64,000 bases of DNA from Shewanella loihica PV-4 (GCF_000016065.1 NC_009092.1:806001-870000); one strand, 5' to 3'; shown: positions 36,057 to 45,759, numbered from the stretch's first letter. The notes: generated by a model from the sequence alone, not told the origin. A program made the numbers and translations.

Positions 36057-37424
36057 ATGGTTAGCGCATTTGATATTTTTAAGATAGGTGTGGGTCCCTC
36101 CAGCTCACACACTGTCGGGCCGATGAAGGCCGCCAAAGGTTTTGTTGACGATCTGCGTCAACGTGGAGAACTGCTGAGCATCACCAGTGTTAAGGTGGAT
36201 ATCTATGGCTCCCTGTCGCTCACCGGCAAGGGCCACCATACAGATAGCGCCATCATCATGGGGCTGGCGGGCAACAGCCCTGAGACGGTAGATATCGACT
36301 TGACCCCTGAGTTTATTCGTCAGGTGGCCATGACCTCCTGTCTGCCACTGGGCACAGAAGGGCATGGGGTCGACTTTCCGCCCGAGGCCGTGGTGTTTCA
36401 CCCCGAGGCCCTGGCGCTGCATGAAAACGGCATGACGTTGAGCGCCTATGTCGGTCAGCAGTGTGTCTATCACAAGACCTATTACTCCATCGGCGGCGGC
36501 TTCATCGTCGACGAGGAACATTTCGGTATGACGGCCGCCAACGAGGTGGTCTTGCCCTATCCCTTCGCCAATGCCGAGGAGCTGCTGGATCTATGCCAAG
36601 AGACGGGCATGAGCATCAGCGCCATCATGATGGCTAACGAGCGTGCGCTTCATAGTGAGGCCCATATTGCCGAGGGTTTCGAGGCGGTATGGCATACCAT
36701 GAAAGAGGCTATCGAGCGCGGCTGTCACACCGAAGGCGTGTTGGCTGGGCCGCTGCGGGTGCCGCGTCGGGCACCGGCGCTGTTCCGTCAGCTGGCTACC
36801 GGTGAGCGTCTGTCGGCGGATCCCATGATGATCGTCGATTGGGTCAACATGTTCGCCCTGGCGGTGAGCGAAGAGAATGCCGCCGGTGGCCGGGTGGTGA
36901 CCTCACCGACCAATGGCGCGGCGGGGATCATCCCGGCCGTGTTGGCTTATTTTGACAAGTTCATTCAACCCGTGGGGCCCAAGGAGTACAGCCGCTACTT
37001 CCTCGCCGCCGCCGCAATCGGTGGCCTGTATAAGCGCAACGCCTCTATCTCTGGCGCCGAAGTGGGTTGTCAGGGTGAAGTGGGGGTTGCCTGCTCCATG
37101 GCCGCCGCCGGACTGGCAGAGCTGATGGGCGGTAATCCGGCTCAGGTCTGCATCGCCGCCGAGATCGGCATGGAGCATAACCTGGGGCTGACCTGTGATC
37201 CGGTCGCCGGTCAGGTGCAGGTGCCCTGTATCGAGCGCAACGCCATCGCCTCGGTGAAGGCGATCAACTCGGCGCGCATGGCGCTGCGGCGCAACAGCGA
37301 GCCCAGAGTCAGCCTGGATAAGGTGATTGCGACCATGTATGAGACAGGCAAAGATATGCATGTGAAGTATCGCGAGACCAGTCAGGGTGGCCTGGCGATC
37401 AAGGTTACCAGCATCTGCGCCTAA
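36057..37424 (+). CDS. sdaA: L-serine ammonia-lyase (iron-sulfur dependent)
   Basis: A single-chain L-serine dehydratase of 455 residues using the ATG at 36057; an in-frame GTG four codons earlier is less like the family start. [20 protein letters not shown] opens the beta domain. The [4Fe-4S]-binding cysteines lie in [15 protein letters not shown] and [14 protein letters not shown] of the alpha domain. It makes pyruvate and ammonia from serine imported by SdaC. Its oxygen-labile cluster suits low-oxygen growth. Confidence 0.95.
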   Translation: MVSAFDIFKIGVGPSSSHTVGPMKAAKGFVDDLRQRGELLSITSVKVDIYGSLSLTGKGHHTDSAIIMGLAGNSPETVDIDLTPEFIRQVAMTSCLPLGTEGHGVDFPPEAVVFHPEALALHENGMTLSAYVGQQCVYHKTYYSIGGGFIVDEEHFGMTAANEVVLPYPFANAEELLDLCQETGMSISAIMMANERALHSEAHIAEGFEAVWHTMKEAIERGCHTEGVLAGPLRVPRRAPALFRQLATGERLSADPMMIVDWVNMFALAVSEENAAGGRVVTSPTNGAAGIIPAVLAYFDKFIQPVGPKEYSRYFLAAAAIGGLYKRNASISGAEVGCQGEVGVACSMAAAGLAELMGGNPAQVCIAAEIGMEHNLGLTCDPVAGQVQVPCIERNAIASVKAINSARMALRRNSEPRVSLDKVIATMYETGKDMHVKYRETSQGGLAIKVTSICA

Positions 37425-37473
37425 GCTTTTGTCTGAGCAGTTAGCTTAAGCTATGCGCCGGAGCCATAAAAAA

Positions 37474-37496
37474 AACGCCCATCAGGGCGTTTTTTA
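37474..37496. terminator. Bidirectional terminator after sdaA
   Basis: ACGCCC-ATCA-GGGCGT flanked by an A-run and a T-run serves the convergent sdaA and acetyltransferase genes. Confidence 0.9.
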
Positions 37497-37510
37497 TATT
37501 TGGTTACCGG

Positions 37511-37954
37511 CTACTTTTCTTCATACATCAGGTAGTAGCTCTGCTTCATGCCGAGGGCCTCGTAGGTCTTCTGCGCCTTATGATTCTCCTGCTCCACATA
37601 GAGTCTGAAGCTGGCGGCGCCGCCATTGTCCTCGGCTATCTGTTTCACCGCCTCATACAGCTTGCCATAGATCCCCTGGCGACGATTCTGCGGGCGGATA
37701 TAGACGCTCTGGATCCAGTAGTAGTCCTTGGCGCGCCAGTCGCTCCATTCGAAAGTGACCATGAGGGAGCCCAATATTTCGCCGCCTTCCTCGGCGACCA
37801 GGTAGAAGCCGCGGGCGGGGTTTTCGAGTAGCGTCTGTACGCCTAGGGTGAGGGTCTGTTGATCTAGGCTGAGCCCCTCGGTTTCGTTGGCCATGGCCTG
37901 ATTAAACTGCACTAGTGCGGTGAGATCCGATTGTTGGCCTTTTCTTATTTGCAT
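37511..37954 (-). CDS. GNAT family N-acetyltransferase
   Basis: A 147-residue acetyltransferase from the ATG at 37954, which has AAGGAGG 6 nt upstream; a longer frame from 37978 lacks such a site. VYIRPQNRRQGIYGKLYEAV near 84 is the acetyl-CoA-binding motif A, and LYVEQENHKAQKTYEALGM near 118 is motif B. The family modifies amines of proteins, antibiotics or metabolites; the substrate is not predictable here. Confidence 0.88.
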   Translation of the reverse strand: MQIRKGQQSDLTALVQFNQAMANETEGLSLDQQTLTLGVQTLLENPARGFYLVAEEGGEILGSLMVTFEWSDWRAKDYYWIQSVYIRPQNRRQGIYGKLYEAVKQIAEDNGGAASFRLYVEQENHKAQKTYEALGMKQSYYLMYEEK

Positions 37955-38095
37955 TATCGCCTCCTTAAATTTGGCCATACTCTAGCACGCTTCATGGCCA
38001 AGCCAAGGCAGAATTTTTTCGATTGCTCCTTAGACTAAAGTCTAACTCTGCTATGCTTTGAAGAAGGGAGTGCTAAGTGTCTATGGGGTGAGGCG

Positions 38096-38401
38096 ATGAG
38101 TGATTCTGACCAGAATGATCTTACTAAACTCAATCAAAATCAGCGTGATAGCTTGGCGCTTGGCCGGGAGCAGGAGGCGGTAAATCATCTGCTGCATTTT
38201 CTGCTGACCCTGGTTACCCTAGGTCTCTGGGGCCTGGTCTGGTGGCACCTTATCCTAAAGTCCCAGGGCAAGGCGGAGCGGCTGTTTCATGGCTTCGACG
38301 ACGCCTACTGGAGCCATCTCATCGAGCGCGAACAACCCCCCGCGGCCCTGCATACCTTCAGGGTCGATGCCAAACAAGAATCTGCCTACTTCGAGGCCTG
38401 A
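38096..38401 (+). CDS. Small membrane protein, unknown
   Basis: A 101-residue protein I do not recognise. A polar N-terminus (rich in Asp, Asn and Gln) is followed by one Trp- and Leu-rich hydrophobic segment (about 31-53, LLHFLLTLVTLGLWGLVWW) and a charged C-terminal half. A GTGAGG sequence 7 bp upstream supports translation from the ATG. Some DUF4234-like and superinfection-immunity-like proteins share a similar Leu/Gly/Trp helix, but the resemblance is too weak for a call. Confidence 0.6.
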   Translation: MSDSDQNDLTKLNQNQRDSLALGREQEAVNHLLHFLLTLVTLGLWGLVWWHLILKSQGKAERLFHGFDDAYWSHLIEREQPPAALHTFRVDAKQESAYFEA

Positions 38402-38565
38402 TGGGGCCTCTCTTGATATGAATCACAGCTTACTCCAGGTTTATCTGATATTATCCCCGTCCCATTTGCGTCTGCCGTCTGCTGCGTTGCTACTTGCTCC
38501 GTTGCGACAGGCTTCTCTGTCATAGGGCGGCAGGACGAAACCACTCTCGCGATTCAAGGTTATTA

Positions 38566-39867
38566 ATGATGCGTCAACAAACCTCTTCTTGGCTGGGCCG
38601 AGCCTGGTCTGGCTGGATGTCTGTGCCCCTGTGGCTACAAATCCTTATTGGTATGCTGCTGGGTATCTGCGCCGGCCTGGGCCTGGGCGAACAGGCGGTG
38701 CTGCTTAAGCCAATAGGTACGCTTTTTGTCAACACCATCAAGATGTTGATTGTCCCCTTGGTGTTCTGTTCCCTGATCGTGGGGGTAACTTCGATGCAGG
38801 ATACCGCCAAGATGGGCCGCATCGGTTTTAAATCTTTCGCCTTCTATCTGGGCACTACCTCAATCGCCATCACGCTCGGTTTGGCCGTGGGTCATATCAT
38901 GCAACCCGGCGCCGGACTGGCGATGACCTCGGCTGAGAGTCACAACGCGGTGAAAGAGGTGCCTTCTATCATGGAGACACTGATCAACATAGTGCCAACC
39001 AATCCTATCGCGGCGCTAGCGAGCGGGCAGATCCTGCAGGTGATCGTGTTCGCGGTGGCTCTGGGTATTGCCCTGGTGTTGATTGGCGACCATGGTAAGC
39101 CGGCCATCAAGGTGTTCGAGAGCCTGGCCGAGGCCATGTATAAGCTGACCGACATGGTGATGAAGCTGGCGCCATATGGTGTGTTTGGCCTGATGGCCTG
39201 GGTGGCCGGTGAATATGGCATGGATATGTTGATGCCGCTGATCAAGGTGATTCTGGCGGTTTATATAGGCTGCGCCCTGCATATCATAGGTTTCTACAGC
39301 CTGGTGCTGACCTTCGTGGCCAAGCTCAACCCCATGCAGTTCTTCAAGGGGATCAGCAATGCACTGGCGGTGGCCTATACCACCTCAAGCAGCGCCGGCA
39401 CCTTGCCTGCCAGCATGAAGTGCGCCAGCGAATCCTTAGGGATCAACAAGAAGATCTCCAGCTTCGTGCTGCCCCTGGGTACCACCATCAACATGGATGG
39501 CACCGCCCTGTATCAGGGAGTCACGGCGCTGTTTGTTGCCCAAGCCTTCGGGATCGACCTCACCTGGGTCGACTATATCACCATCATTCTCACCGCGACC
39601 CTGGCTTCAATTGGTACCGCTGGGGTGCCGGGTGCGGGTCTGGTGATGCTTACCCTAGTGCTGACCACGGTTGGCCTGCCGCTGGAAGGGGTGGCGATCA
39701 TCGCGGGTATCGATCGTATCTTGGATATGGCGCGTACCGTAGTGAACGTGTCCGGGGATCTGGTGGCGACCACAGTGATCGCCAAGTCTGAAGATGAGCT
39801 GGATCTCGAGCACTACAACGCCGACGCCGAGCAGAGCCAGATACTGGCAGAGCGCCTGGATAGCTAG
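38566..39867 (+). CDS. Dicarboxylate/amino acid:cation symporter (DAACS family)
   Basis: A 433-residue symporter of the GltP/DctA family. The serine-rich re-entrant loop appears as AYTTSSSAGTLPASM near 289, the NMDGT substrate/Na+ motif is near 326, and the second loop contains GTAGVPGAGLVML near 367. Substrate may be glutamate, aspartate or C4-dicarboxylates. The ATG at 38566 with AAGG upstream is preferred to an in-frame start 24 codons earlier, which adds an Arg/Leu-rich stretch unlike the family. A 14-bp tandem repeat begins in its last codons. Confidence 0.92.
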   Translation: MMRQQTSSWLGRAWSGWMSVPLWLQILIGMLLGICAGLGLGEQAVLLKPIGTLFVNTIKMLIVPLVFCSLIVGVTSMQDTAKMGRIGFKSFAFYLGTTSIAITLGLAVGHIMQPGAGLAMTSAESHNAVKEVPSIMETLINIVPTNPIAALASGQILQVIVFAVALGIALVLIGDHGKPAIKVFESLAEAMYKLTDMVMKLAPYGVFGLMAWVAGEYGMDMLMPLIKVILAVYIGCALHIIGFYSLVLTFVAKLNPMQFFKGISNALAVAYTTSSSAGTLPASMKCASESLGINKKISSFVLPLGTTINMDGTALYQGVTALFVAQAFGIDLTWVDYITIILTATLASIGTAGVPGAGLVMLTLVLTTVGLPLEGVAIIAGIDRILDMARTVVNVSGDLVATTVIAKSEDELDLEHYNADAEQSQILAERLDS

Positions 39868-39902
39868 TGTTAAATAGCTAGTTTTAAATAGCTAGTTTTA
39901 AA
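39861..39902. repeat. 14-bp tandem repeat over the symporter stop codon
   Basis: Three units of TAGCTAGTTTTAAA (the first with GTG for GTT) run from 39861 to 39902 without gaps. The gene's TAG stop lies within the first unit, and each further unit repeats in-frame or shifted stops. Confidence 0.9.
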
Positions 39903-39923
39903 CAGCTAAGCCGAGTTTTAGAC

Positions 39924-39954
39924 ATAAAAAAACCGCCAATCAGGCGGTTTTTTT
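39924..39954. terminator. Bidirectional terminator
   Basis: ACCGCC-AATCA-GGCGGT with flanking A- and T-runs, between the convergent symporter and META-domain genes. Confidence 0.9.
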
Positions 39955-39970
39955 GTGTCGGCAATAGCGC

Positions 39971-40384
39971 TTACTGCTTGCTGAGGACCAGCTGGGTTTC
40001 GCCATCGGCGTCGCTGAGCAGCAACTTGCCTTTGACCAGCTTGACCTGGGTGACCTGAGACATGGCCTGCATGACATTGCGCTCCTGCTGCATCAAGGCG
40101 TCGACACAGGCTTTCATCGTGCTACCGGCGGGGGAGAGGGTCAGGGCCTGACCCTCTAACTGATACTGGCCGAAGAACTGGTTACAACTGTTGTTGCCGC
40201 TCAATGCGCCATCTTCGGCAAACACCAGCTGGGCCGGGCTGTAGTCGATGACGGCCTTACCCTGGGCGGCCTCGATATGCCAGCTGCCTAAAATATCCAG
40301 ATCCTCGCCGCCTGTGAGGGATGCGCTTTGACAGGCAGATAAGCCGAGCAAGGTACCGGCGATAAACATTAACTTCTTAAACAT
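39971..40384 (-). CDS. META domain lipoprotein (HslJ-like)
   Basis: A 137-residue predicted lipoprotein. With the ATG at 40384 (GGAAG upstream) it begins with a signal peptide ending in the lipobox LSAC at about 16-19. The META domain follows: LGSWHIEAAQGKAVI, then LSGNNSCNQFFGQYQLEG, with the conserved Asn/Cys motif, and a second cysteine in MKACVDALM. HslJ is a heat-shock protein linked to novobiocin resistance in E. coli; the function in Shewanella is unknown. The frame remains open 13 codons upstream, but that extension would bury the signal peptide. Confidence 0.85.
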   Translation of the reverse strand: MFKKLMFIAGTLLGLSACQSASLTGGEDLDILGSWHIEAAQGKAVIDYSPAQLVFAEDGALSGNNSCNQFFGQYQLEGQALTLSPAGSTMKACVDALMQQERNVMQAMSQVTQVKLVKGKLLLSDADGETQLVLSKQ

Positions 40385-40567
40385 GGGGAAACTTCCAATT
40401 CTGTGAGACAGATATTTTGACAAGCTTACGCCTAATTAAAAAGCCTTATTCGGGGTTTTTCCATGATATTTTGTTCATGGTAAGCTGTTTCCACTGATGG
40501 CCCAGCTGCTGCGCCGACAAAAAGCTGTGCCGACGACAAGCTCTGCTGAAAGGGGAAAGACGAAGCT

Positions 40568-40807
40568 ATGATGACAGGATTAAAACTGGCCCACTGGTTG
40601 GGACTCGCTATGGTGCTCGCCGGCCTTGGGATCTATGGCCTGACCTCCTGGACCGAGCAGATCCAGGGGATACTCTTGGTTTCAAGCCTGATAGGCCTGG
40701 GGCTGGTGATGATGTCGCCTTTCCCCATAGTGCTCTTTTTTCAATGGGCAAAGGCGCAGGATCACAGCCAAGACGCACCTGAGTGCGAGAGCCAGCGCGA
40801 GAGCTAG
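40568..40807 (+). CDS. Small two-helix membrane protein, unknown
   Basis: A 79-residue protein with two hydrophobic helices (about 8-26 and 34-58) and a charged C-terminal tail. ATGATG starts follow a GGGGAAAG stretch. No family recognised. It converges on the GAF/GGDEF-like gene with a gap of only 25 bp. Confidence 0.6.
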   Translation: MMTGLKLAHWLGLAMVLAGLGIYGLTSWTEQIQGILLVSSLIGLGLVMMSPFPIVLFFQWAKAQDHSQDAPECESQRES

Positions 40808-40832
40808 CGCAAAACTTAAGGCTTAACTCGCC

Positions 40833-41777
40833 CTAGGCCTTTACGCCACCTTGCTGTTTCAGCTCTCGGTTGGCATGTAGATTCTGTCTCGCCGCCTCCA
40901 CCATGGGCTCGATGGCAAGATGTGTGGTGGGGGTGAAGAAGCTTACGCCTATGGCGATCTCCGCCTTGATCTCCTCCTTGGCGATCTGCTTGAGCAATCG
41001 CTTGGTGAGAGATTCGAGATTGGCCTGACTGTCGACGAAGGCCAGTATGGCAAACAGGCCATCTTCGATGCGGGCCGAGACATCGGCGTCACGCATATTA
41101 TGGTGTATCACCCGGGCTAACTGCCTCAGCCCCTGACTCTGTTCCATCACTCCCTTATAGGAGGTCATGTCCTGCAGCAGGACGATACCTGCATGGGAGC
41201 CGAAGCGGCGACTCAGGCTCAGTTGTCTTGGCGCCATCAGGTTGAAGCCATAGGGGTTGAGCATGCAGGTGAGATCGTCCTGTACCGACATCATCTGAAT
41301 CTGCTGCATCAAAAACAGGTGCTTGAGCTCCGCCTGGATCAACGCCTTGGCGTTTTCCATAAGCGGCAGGAGTCGCTGAAAGTGTTTACTGCGCTGGCTG
41401 TCGCAGATCAGCATGACGCCAAATGGTTGACCGTCTGACCAGTAGAGGGGCAGGGCCAGCAGGCTGTTAAAGCGTGCCAGGTGACTCTTGGGATCTTGGC
41501 TCTTGGTCAGATCCAGCAGGCCGTAGGCGGTGTGGCTCTTGAGGGCTTGGGTGAGGCTGGCATCATGAAACTGAGTACCGGCATAGAGATTAAGATCCGT
41601 GTGCTGACGACTACAGACCACCTGATACTCGCCGTCGATAAACTGCAGCACCACACTGGCCTGAGCCTGATAAAATTCATTAAGTAGATCAACTTGTTGC
41701 TGCCAACGCGGCAGGGTAATGGCGGGATGGTCGGCTTCCCTGAGCCAAAGGCTGGTATCGGCGCATTCTAATAGCAT
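40833..41777 (-). CDS. GAF plus degenerate GGDEF protein, paralog 1
   Basis: A 314-residue soluble protein. The N-terminal half (about 20-150) resembles a GAF sensor (LNSLLALPLYWSDGQPFGVM). The C-terminal half has a GGDEF fold, seen in DDLTCMLNPYGFNLMAPRQL near 165, but the signature position reads RIEDGLFAIL, so cyclase activity is unlikely. It is a clear paralog of the next gene (shared GF..MAPRQL and RRFG.HAGI motifs). The two lie in tandem, separated by 206 bp. It may act as a c-di-GMP-independent sensor or a partner of active cyclases. Confidence 0.8.
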   Translation of the reverse strand: MLLECADTSLWLREADHPAITLPRWQQQVDLLNEFYQAQASVVLQFIDGEYQVVCSRQHTDLNLYAGTQFHDASLTQALKSHTAYGLLDLTKSQDPKSHLARFNSLLALPLYWSDGQPFGVMLICDSQRSKHFQRLLPLMENAKALIQAELKHLFLMQQIQMMSVQDDLTCMLNPYGFNLMAPRQLSLSRRFGSHAGIVLLQDMTSYKGVMEQSQGLRQLARVIHHNMRDADVSARIEDGLFAILAFVDSQANLESLTKRLLKQIAKEEIKAEIAIGVSFFTPTTHLAIEPMVEAARQNLHANRELKQQGGVKA

Positions 41778-41983
41778 AGTAGTGCTCGCTTATTGTTATT
41801 ATTAAATTGCATAACTCGCTAGATAAGGTGGGTCAGCCGAAAGACTGACGACACAAAGTGTTTACATCATACTCAAAAATCATATGTTGTGAGAATGTAA
41901 ATTTTCAATTTTGCGAGCAAAATCTGTTTTTTCGATTTCCTAACCGAATCTCTAACGCTTGTCTTTTGCGCCAGTCTCTAACA

Positions 41984-42940
41984 CTAGACCTCTGTCTCAA
42001 TTTCATCATCTTTCTGCTGAGACTTGAGTTGCTGCTTAGCCTTCTCCAGCATGGGCGCCAGCTTGGCCGAGGAGTCGGGGGCGAAGAAGGAGTGGCCCGA
42101 ATCCAACTTGAGGCGATCGTTTTGTTGTAGCAGCAGTTTCTCGACCCTGTGGCTGATGTGGTTGAGATCCCGCTCGGTATCCACAAACACCAGCACCACG
42201 AACTGGCTGTGGCTGTAGTGGGCGGCGATGTCGGCGGTGCGTATGGTGTCCTGAATGATGTTGCCCAGCAGGCGGATATGCTTGTCCTCGATCTCGTCGA
42301 TCAGCGGCGGATTGGGGTAGAGCTCGAAGAAGAGGATGCCGGCATGGGCGCCGAAGCGGCGGCCCAGGTTGAGCTGTCGCGGCGCCATCATGATGAAGCC
42401 ATAGTGATTGAGCATGCCCGTGTCGCGATCCCGCATCGACAGTGATTCGATGCGCTGGCTCTGACACAGGAGCGCCAGGTCCTGTTGCAGCAAGATCTGG
42501 AAGGGCTCCAGCATGAAGGCGTTGGTGCTGGCGGTCTCCTTGCTGGCCGGATTGATCACACACAGACAACCGAATACTGTGCCGTCGGGCCAGAGGATCG
42601 GCCTGGACAGCATGCTGCTGGCGGTGGCGAGATCTTTGGGGAGCTCGGCGTTGGATTCTCGGCTCAGATCCAGGTTGACCCCTTCGGGCTGACTGTTGGA
42701 CAGGCGGGTAAAGAGCTCGAATTTCTCGTTATACAGGGTGCCGGAAAGAAACCTGCGGGTATCGTTGATGGAGCTGACGATGATCTCAAAACCCAGGTCC
42801 GTCTGCTGGGCGACAAAGGCGACATCCGCTTCGAAATAGCGTTTCATCAGCTCGCACTGATGCATCCACCTGACTAAGTTGATTTGCGCGTTATCGTTTT
42901 CAAGTATACTCACACCCGTGTGAATGTTTTCCGGCAGCAT
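41984..42940 (-). CDS. GAF plus degenerate GGDEF protein, paralog 2
   Basis: A 318-residue paralog of the gene at 40833 with the same two-domain plan. The GAF-like half includes LSRPILWPDGTVFGCLCVIN near 128; the GGDEF-like half includes RDTGMLNHYGFIMMAPRQL near 173. Where GGDEF is expected the protein reads HYSHSQFVVLVF, so catalysis is lost. Both paralogs keep the secondary-structure frame and the Arg-Arg-Phe-Gly motif, which suggests a conserved non-catalytic use such as ligand or partner binding. Confidence 0.8.
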   Translation of the reverse strand: MLPENIHTGVSILENDNAQINLVRWMHQCELMKRYFEADVAFVAQQTDLGFEIIVSSINDTRRFLSGTLYNEKFELFTRLSNSQPEGVNLDLSRESNAELPKDLATASSMLSRPILWPDGTVFGCLCVINPASKETASTNAFMLEPFQILLQQDLALLCQSQRIESLSMRDRDTGMLNHYGFIMMAPRQLNLGRRFGAHAGILFFELYPNPPLIDEIEDKHIRLLGNIIQDTIRTADIAAHYSHSQFVVLVFVDTERDLNHISHRVEKLLLQQNDRLKLDSGHSFFAPDSSAKLAPMLEKAKQQLKSQQKDDEIETEV

Positions 42941-43061
42941 GATCGGCTCTAACCTATTGGTGTTTCAGGTGTGTTAAGTGTGGTAGTCGATTAGCTATTT
43001 TGCAAATAACCCGAAGATTTAAGGGGATATTCTTGTTTCTTCACAGCATAGTGAGTCCGTC

Positions 43062-43622
43062 ATGGTGATCCGTCTGGCAACCCGCGCCGACCTAGATGCC
43101 ATCGCCGCCCTGGAAGCGAACCAGTGGGAGGCCGAGCTTGCCCCAGATCAGCGCGGCGGCATGATGACGGGCCAGAGTTTTAGTCGCCAGCAGCTAGATG
43201 AGCTGATTCAGAATCATTGGTTGTTGCTGGCCGAAGTCGGCGGTGAGATCGCCGGCTATGTGATCGCCGGTCGCTGGCCTTTCTTCGGTGACTGGCCCAT
43301 CTACCGTTATCTCTTGAAGCGACTCGAGGCAGGCCGTTTCGAGACTGGCTCGGGTATAATCAATAAAGCCAACAGCTGTCAGTATGGTCCCATCTGGATA
43401 GCGCCGTCCCAGAGGGGGTCTGGCCTGTTTGCCGAGTTGGTGGCCAAGCTCAAGAAAGAGGTGGCACCTCAATATTCCTACATGGTTACCTTTATCGCCG
43501 AAGAGAACGAACGTTCCTTCTCCGCCCACACCCAGAAGGGGGGCATGCAGGTGCTGGACTTCTTCGAGTTCGATGGCCGCGGGTACTATCTGCTGGCGGT
43601 CGATACCGCAGGCGCTATCTAG
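43062..43622 (+). CDS. GNAT family N-acetyltransferase
   Basis: A 186-residue acetyltransferase. IRLATRADLDAIAALEANQW opens the domain; YGPIWIAPSQRGSGLFAELV near 109 carries the acetyl-CoA motif, and FSAHTQKGGMQVLDFFEF near 155 the late motif. The substrate is unknown. It precedes two small genes on the same strand with short gaps, so a small operon (43062-44538) is possible. The ribosome-binding site is weak. Confidence 0.85.
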   Translation: MVIRLATRADLDAIAALEANQWEAELAPDQRGGMMTGQSFSRQQLDELIQNHWLLLAEVGGEIAGYVIAGRWPFFGDWPIYRYLLKRLEAGRFETGSGIINKANSCQYGPIWIAPSQRGSGLFAELVAKLKKEVAPQYSYMVTFIAEENERSFSAHTQKGGMQVLDFFEFDGRGYYLLAVDTAGAI

Positions 43623-43636
43623 GGGAGGGCGACCTT

Positions 43637-44038
43637 TTGACGAGCAATAATACCGAGAGTGACATGAATGAGAGCAAGATGGCCGAGAGCAAGATGCAAG
43701 GCTTCCCACCGCGTCTCGCCGAGCTGTTTGAGCCCTATGCCGGCGTCACCCTCAGCGCCCTGGATAACCTCAAGCTGCTCAACGCCTTGGCGAACCAAGC
43801 GGCGCTTAGCTGCGAGTGTCTCGAGCTCAGCGGTGAGTCCCGCGCGGTTTACGTCGCCAAGTGGGATGAAGGCTGGTTAGATTGCGGCTTTAGTAACGCC
43901 TACAGCGCCGAGATACGGCCTATGACGCCGCCATCTGAGGTGCAGCTTGCGACAGCTAACAAGGTCGAGGTGCCACTGTTAAATGCGCAGCAGCTGAGTT
44001 TCATGTGCATGCAGTATGCCCATTTCGATCATTGTTAG
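43637..44038 (+). CDS. Hypothetical protein, unknown
   Basis: A 133-residue protein not recognised. The preferred start is TTG at 43637, which has GGGGAGGG 8 nt upstream; an ATG nine codons later has no such site. The N-terminal 20 residues are polar and repetitive (MNESKMAESKM), the middle contains several cysteines and an LFEPYAGVTLSAL segment, and the end has CMQYAHFDHC. No membrane segment is seen. It begins 14 bp after the acetyltransferase stop. Confidence 0.6.
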   Translation: MTSNNTESDMNESKMAESKMQGFPPRLAELFEPYAGVTLSALDNLKLLNALANQAALSCECLELSGESRAVYVAKWDEGWLDCGFSNAYSAEIRPMTPPSEVQLATANKVEVPLLNAQQLSFMCMQYAHFDHC

Positions 44039-44100
44039 CCGGGATTGAAGATATTGAAACAGAGAAATGGAGGCAATATGTCAAGGATGAGTCGTTTGTG

Positions 44101-44538
44101 ATGGTGAGAACCTTTGCCCTGCTGGGCGTGTTATTCAGTGGTTTCCTGGTCTGGCTGATCGTCAGCGCCGATGCCGGGCGCACTAACCCCTTGTTTGAGC
44201 TGGCCCATGCGTTGCCCTATGGCGATAAGCTGGGACATATGCTGCTGTTTGGTACATTGACCCTGTTTGCCAATGTTGGCAGCAACTTCAGGCGCGTCTC
44301 TTTAGGGCGGCTTTCTTTAGGGCGGCAGTCGTGTTTGGGGGTGAGACCCTATCTGGGGGCTCTGGTAGTGGCGATTGTGGTGATTATCGAGGAGTGCAGT
44401 CAGCAGTATTTTCCCAGTCGCACCTTCGATGGCTATGACCTAATGGCCGATGGGGTCGGTATCTTGCTCTTCAGCCTGGTGAGCCTGTATCTTGAGAAGC
44501 GAATCTCTACTGGCAATGAGACCTCTAATCGCAATTAA
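44101..44538 (+). CDS. VanZ-like membrane protein
   Basis: A 145-residue protein from the ATG at 44101. Hydrophobic segments lie near 4-22, 38-58, 80-98 and 118-138. PYGDKLGHMLLFGTLTLFAN near 38 and the FPSRTFDGYDLMADGVGILL motif near 107 are typical of the VanZ/phosphotransbutyrylase-like family, whose function outside glycopeptide resistance is unclear. Between the second and third helices a 15-bp direct duplication (TCTTTAGGGCGGCTT, then TCTTTAGGGCGGCAG) encodes SLGRL-SLGRQ, an apparent recent slippage event. Confidence 0.8.
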   Translation: MVRTFALLGVLFSGFLVWLIVSADAGRTNPLFELAHALPYGDKLGHMLLFGTLTLFANVGSNFRRVSLGRLSLGRQSCLGVRPYLGALVVAIVVIIEECSQQYFPSRTFDGYDLMADGVGILLFSLVSLYLEKRISTGNETSNRN

Positions 44539-44559
44539 TATATCTCATTGACCCAGATA

Positions 44560-44587
44560 CAAAAAAGCCGCCAAAGGGCGGCTTTTT
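44560..44587. terminator. Bidirectional terminator between the vanZ-like gene and metK
   Basis: AGCCGCC-AAAG-GGCGGCT with flanking A-run and TTTT, between convergent genes. Confidence 0.9.
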
Positions 44588-44607
44588 GCTGACTGGCAAA
44601 ACCAAGC

Positions 44608-45759
44608 TTACAGCTTAGCGTCTGCGCGCAGGGCTTCAGCCTTGTCGGTGCGCTCCCAAGGGAACTCGTTACGACCGAAGTGACCGTAAGCCGCAGTTGC
44701 CTTGTAGATAGGACGGGCCAGGTCGAGCATTTCGGTCAAGCCATAAGGGCGCAGATCGAAGTGTTGACGAACCAGGCCGATAAGCACTTCTTCAGAGACC
44801 TTGCCTGTGCCGAAGGTTTCAACGCTGATAGAGGTTGGTTCTGCCACACCGATAGCGTAAGAAACCTGGATCTCACAGCGATCCGCCAGACCGGCAGCCA
44901 CTATATTCTTCGCCACATAACGGGCCGCATAGGCCGCGCTGCGGTCAACTTTTGATGGGTCTTTACCCGAGAATGCGCCGCCGCCGTGACGAGCCATGCC
45001 GCCGTAGGTGTCGACGATGATCTTACGACCCGTCAGACCACAGTCACCCATAGGACCACCGATAACGAAACGGCCGGTTGGGTTGATGAAGAACTTGGTC
45101 TCTTTGTTCAACCACTGTGCCGGTAGCACAGGCTTGATGATGGTTTCCATCACGCCTTCGATCAGATCAGACTGGCTGACGCTGTCGCAGTGCTGGGTAG
45201 AGAGAACCACGGCGTCGATGCCGACGATCTTGTTGTCTTCGTAGGCGAAGGTCACCTGGCTCTTGGCATCTGGGCGTAACCAAGGCAGGGTGTTGTCTTT
45301 ACGCACTTCTGACTGACGCTTCACCAATGCGTGAGCATAGGTGATAGGGGCTGGCATGAGTACGTCAGTTTCGTTACTGGCGTAACCGAACATCAGGCCC
45401 TGGTCGCCGGCGCCTTGCTCTTTAGGATCGGCGCGATCGACACCCTGGTTGATGTCTGGAGACTGCTTACCAATGGCGTTAAGTACCGCACAAGAGTCGG
45501 CATCGAAGCCCATGTCTGAGTGGGTGTAGCCGATCTCGCGAACCGTCTTACGGGTTAGCTCTTCAATATCGACCCATGCAGAAGTGGTCACCTCACCACC
45601 TACCATCACCATGCCGGTTTTGACGTATGTTTCACACGCCACACGTGCCTTAGGATCTTGCTCTAAGATCGCGTCGAGTACCGCATCAGAAATTTGATCG
45701 GCGATTTTATCTGGATGACCTTCTGAGACCGACTCAGAGGTAAACAAGTGCTTTGCCAT
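44608..45759 (-). CDS. metK: S-adenosylmethionine synthetase
   Basis: Makes SAM from methionine and ATP. At 383 residues it is the standard length. [20 protein letters not shown] near the start, [12 protein letters not shown] near 116, and the catalytic loop [21 protein letters not shown] near 259 are all intact. Three adjoining met boxes lie upstream, so it is probably repressed by MetJ with SAM. It works one step after MetH, which is encoded 40 kb away in this window. Confidence 0.98.
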   Translation of the reverse strand: MAKHLFTSESVSEGHPDKIADQISDAVLDAILEQDPKARVACETYVKTGMVMVGGEVTTSAWVDIEELTRKTVREIGYTHSDMGFDADSCAVLNAIGKQSPDINQGVDRADPKEQGAGDQGLMFGYASNETDVLMPAPITYAHALVKRQSEVRKDNTLPWLRPDAKSQVTFAYEDNKIVGIDAVVLSTQHCDSVSQSDLIEGVMETIIKPVLPAQWLNKETKFFINPTGRFVIGGPMGDCGLTGRKIIVDTYGGMARHGGGAFSGKDPSKVDRSAAYAARYVAKNIVAAGLADRCEIQVSYAIGVAEPTSISVETFGTGKVSEEVLIGLVRQHFDLRPYGLTEMLDLARPIYKATAAYGHFGRNEFPWERTDKAEALRADAKL

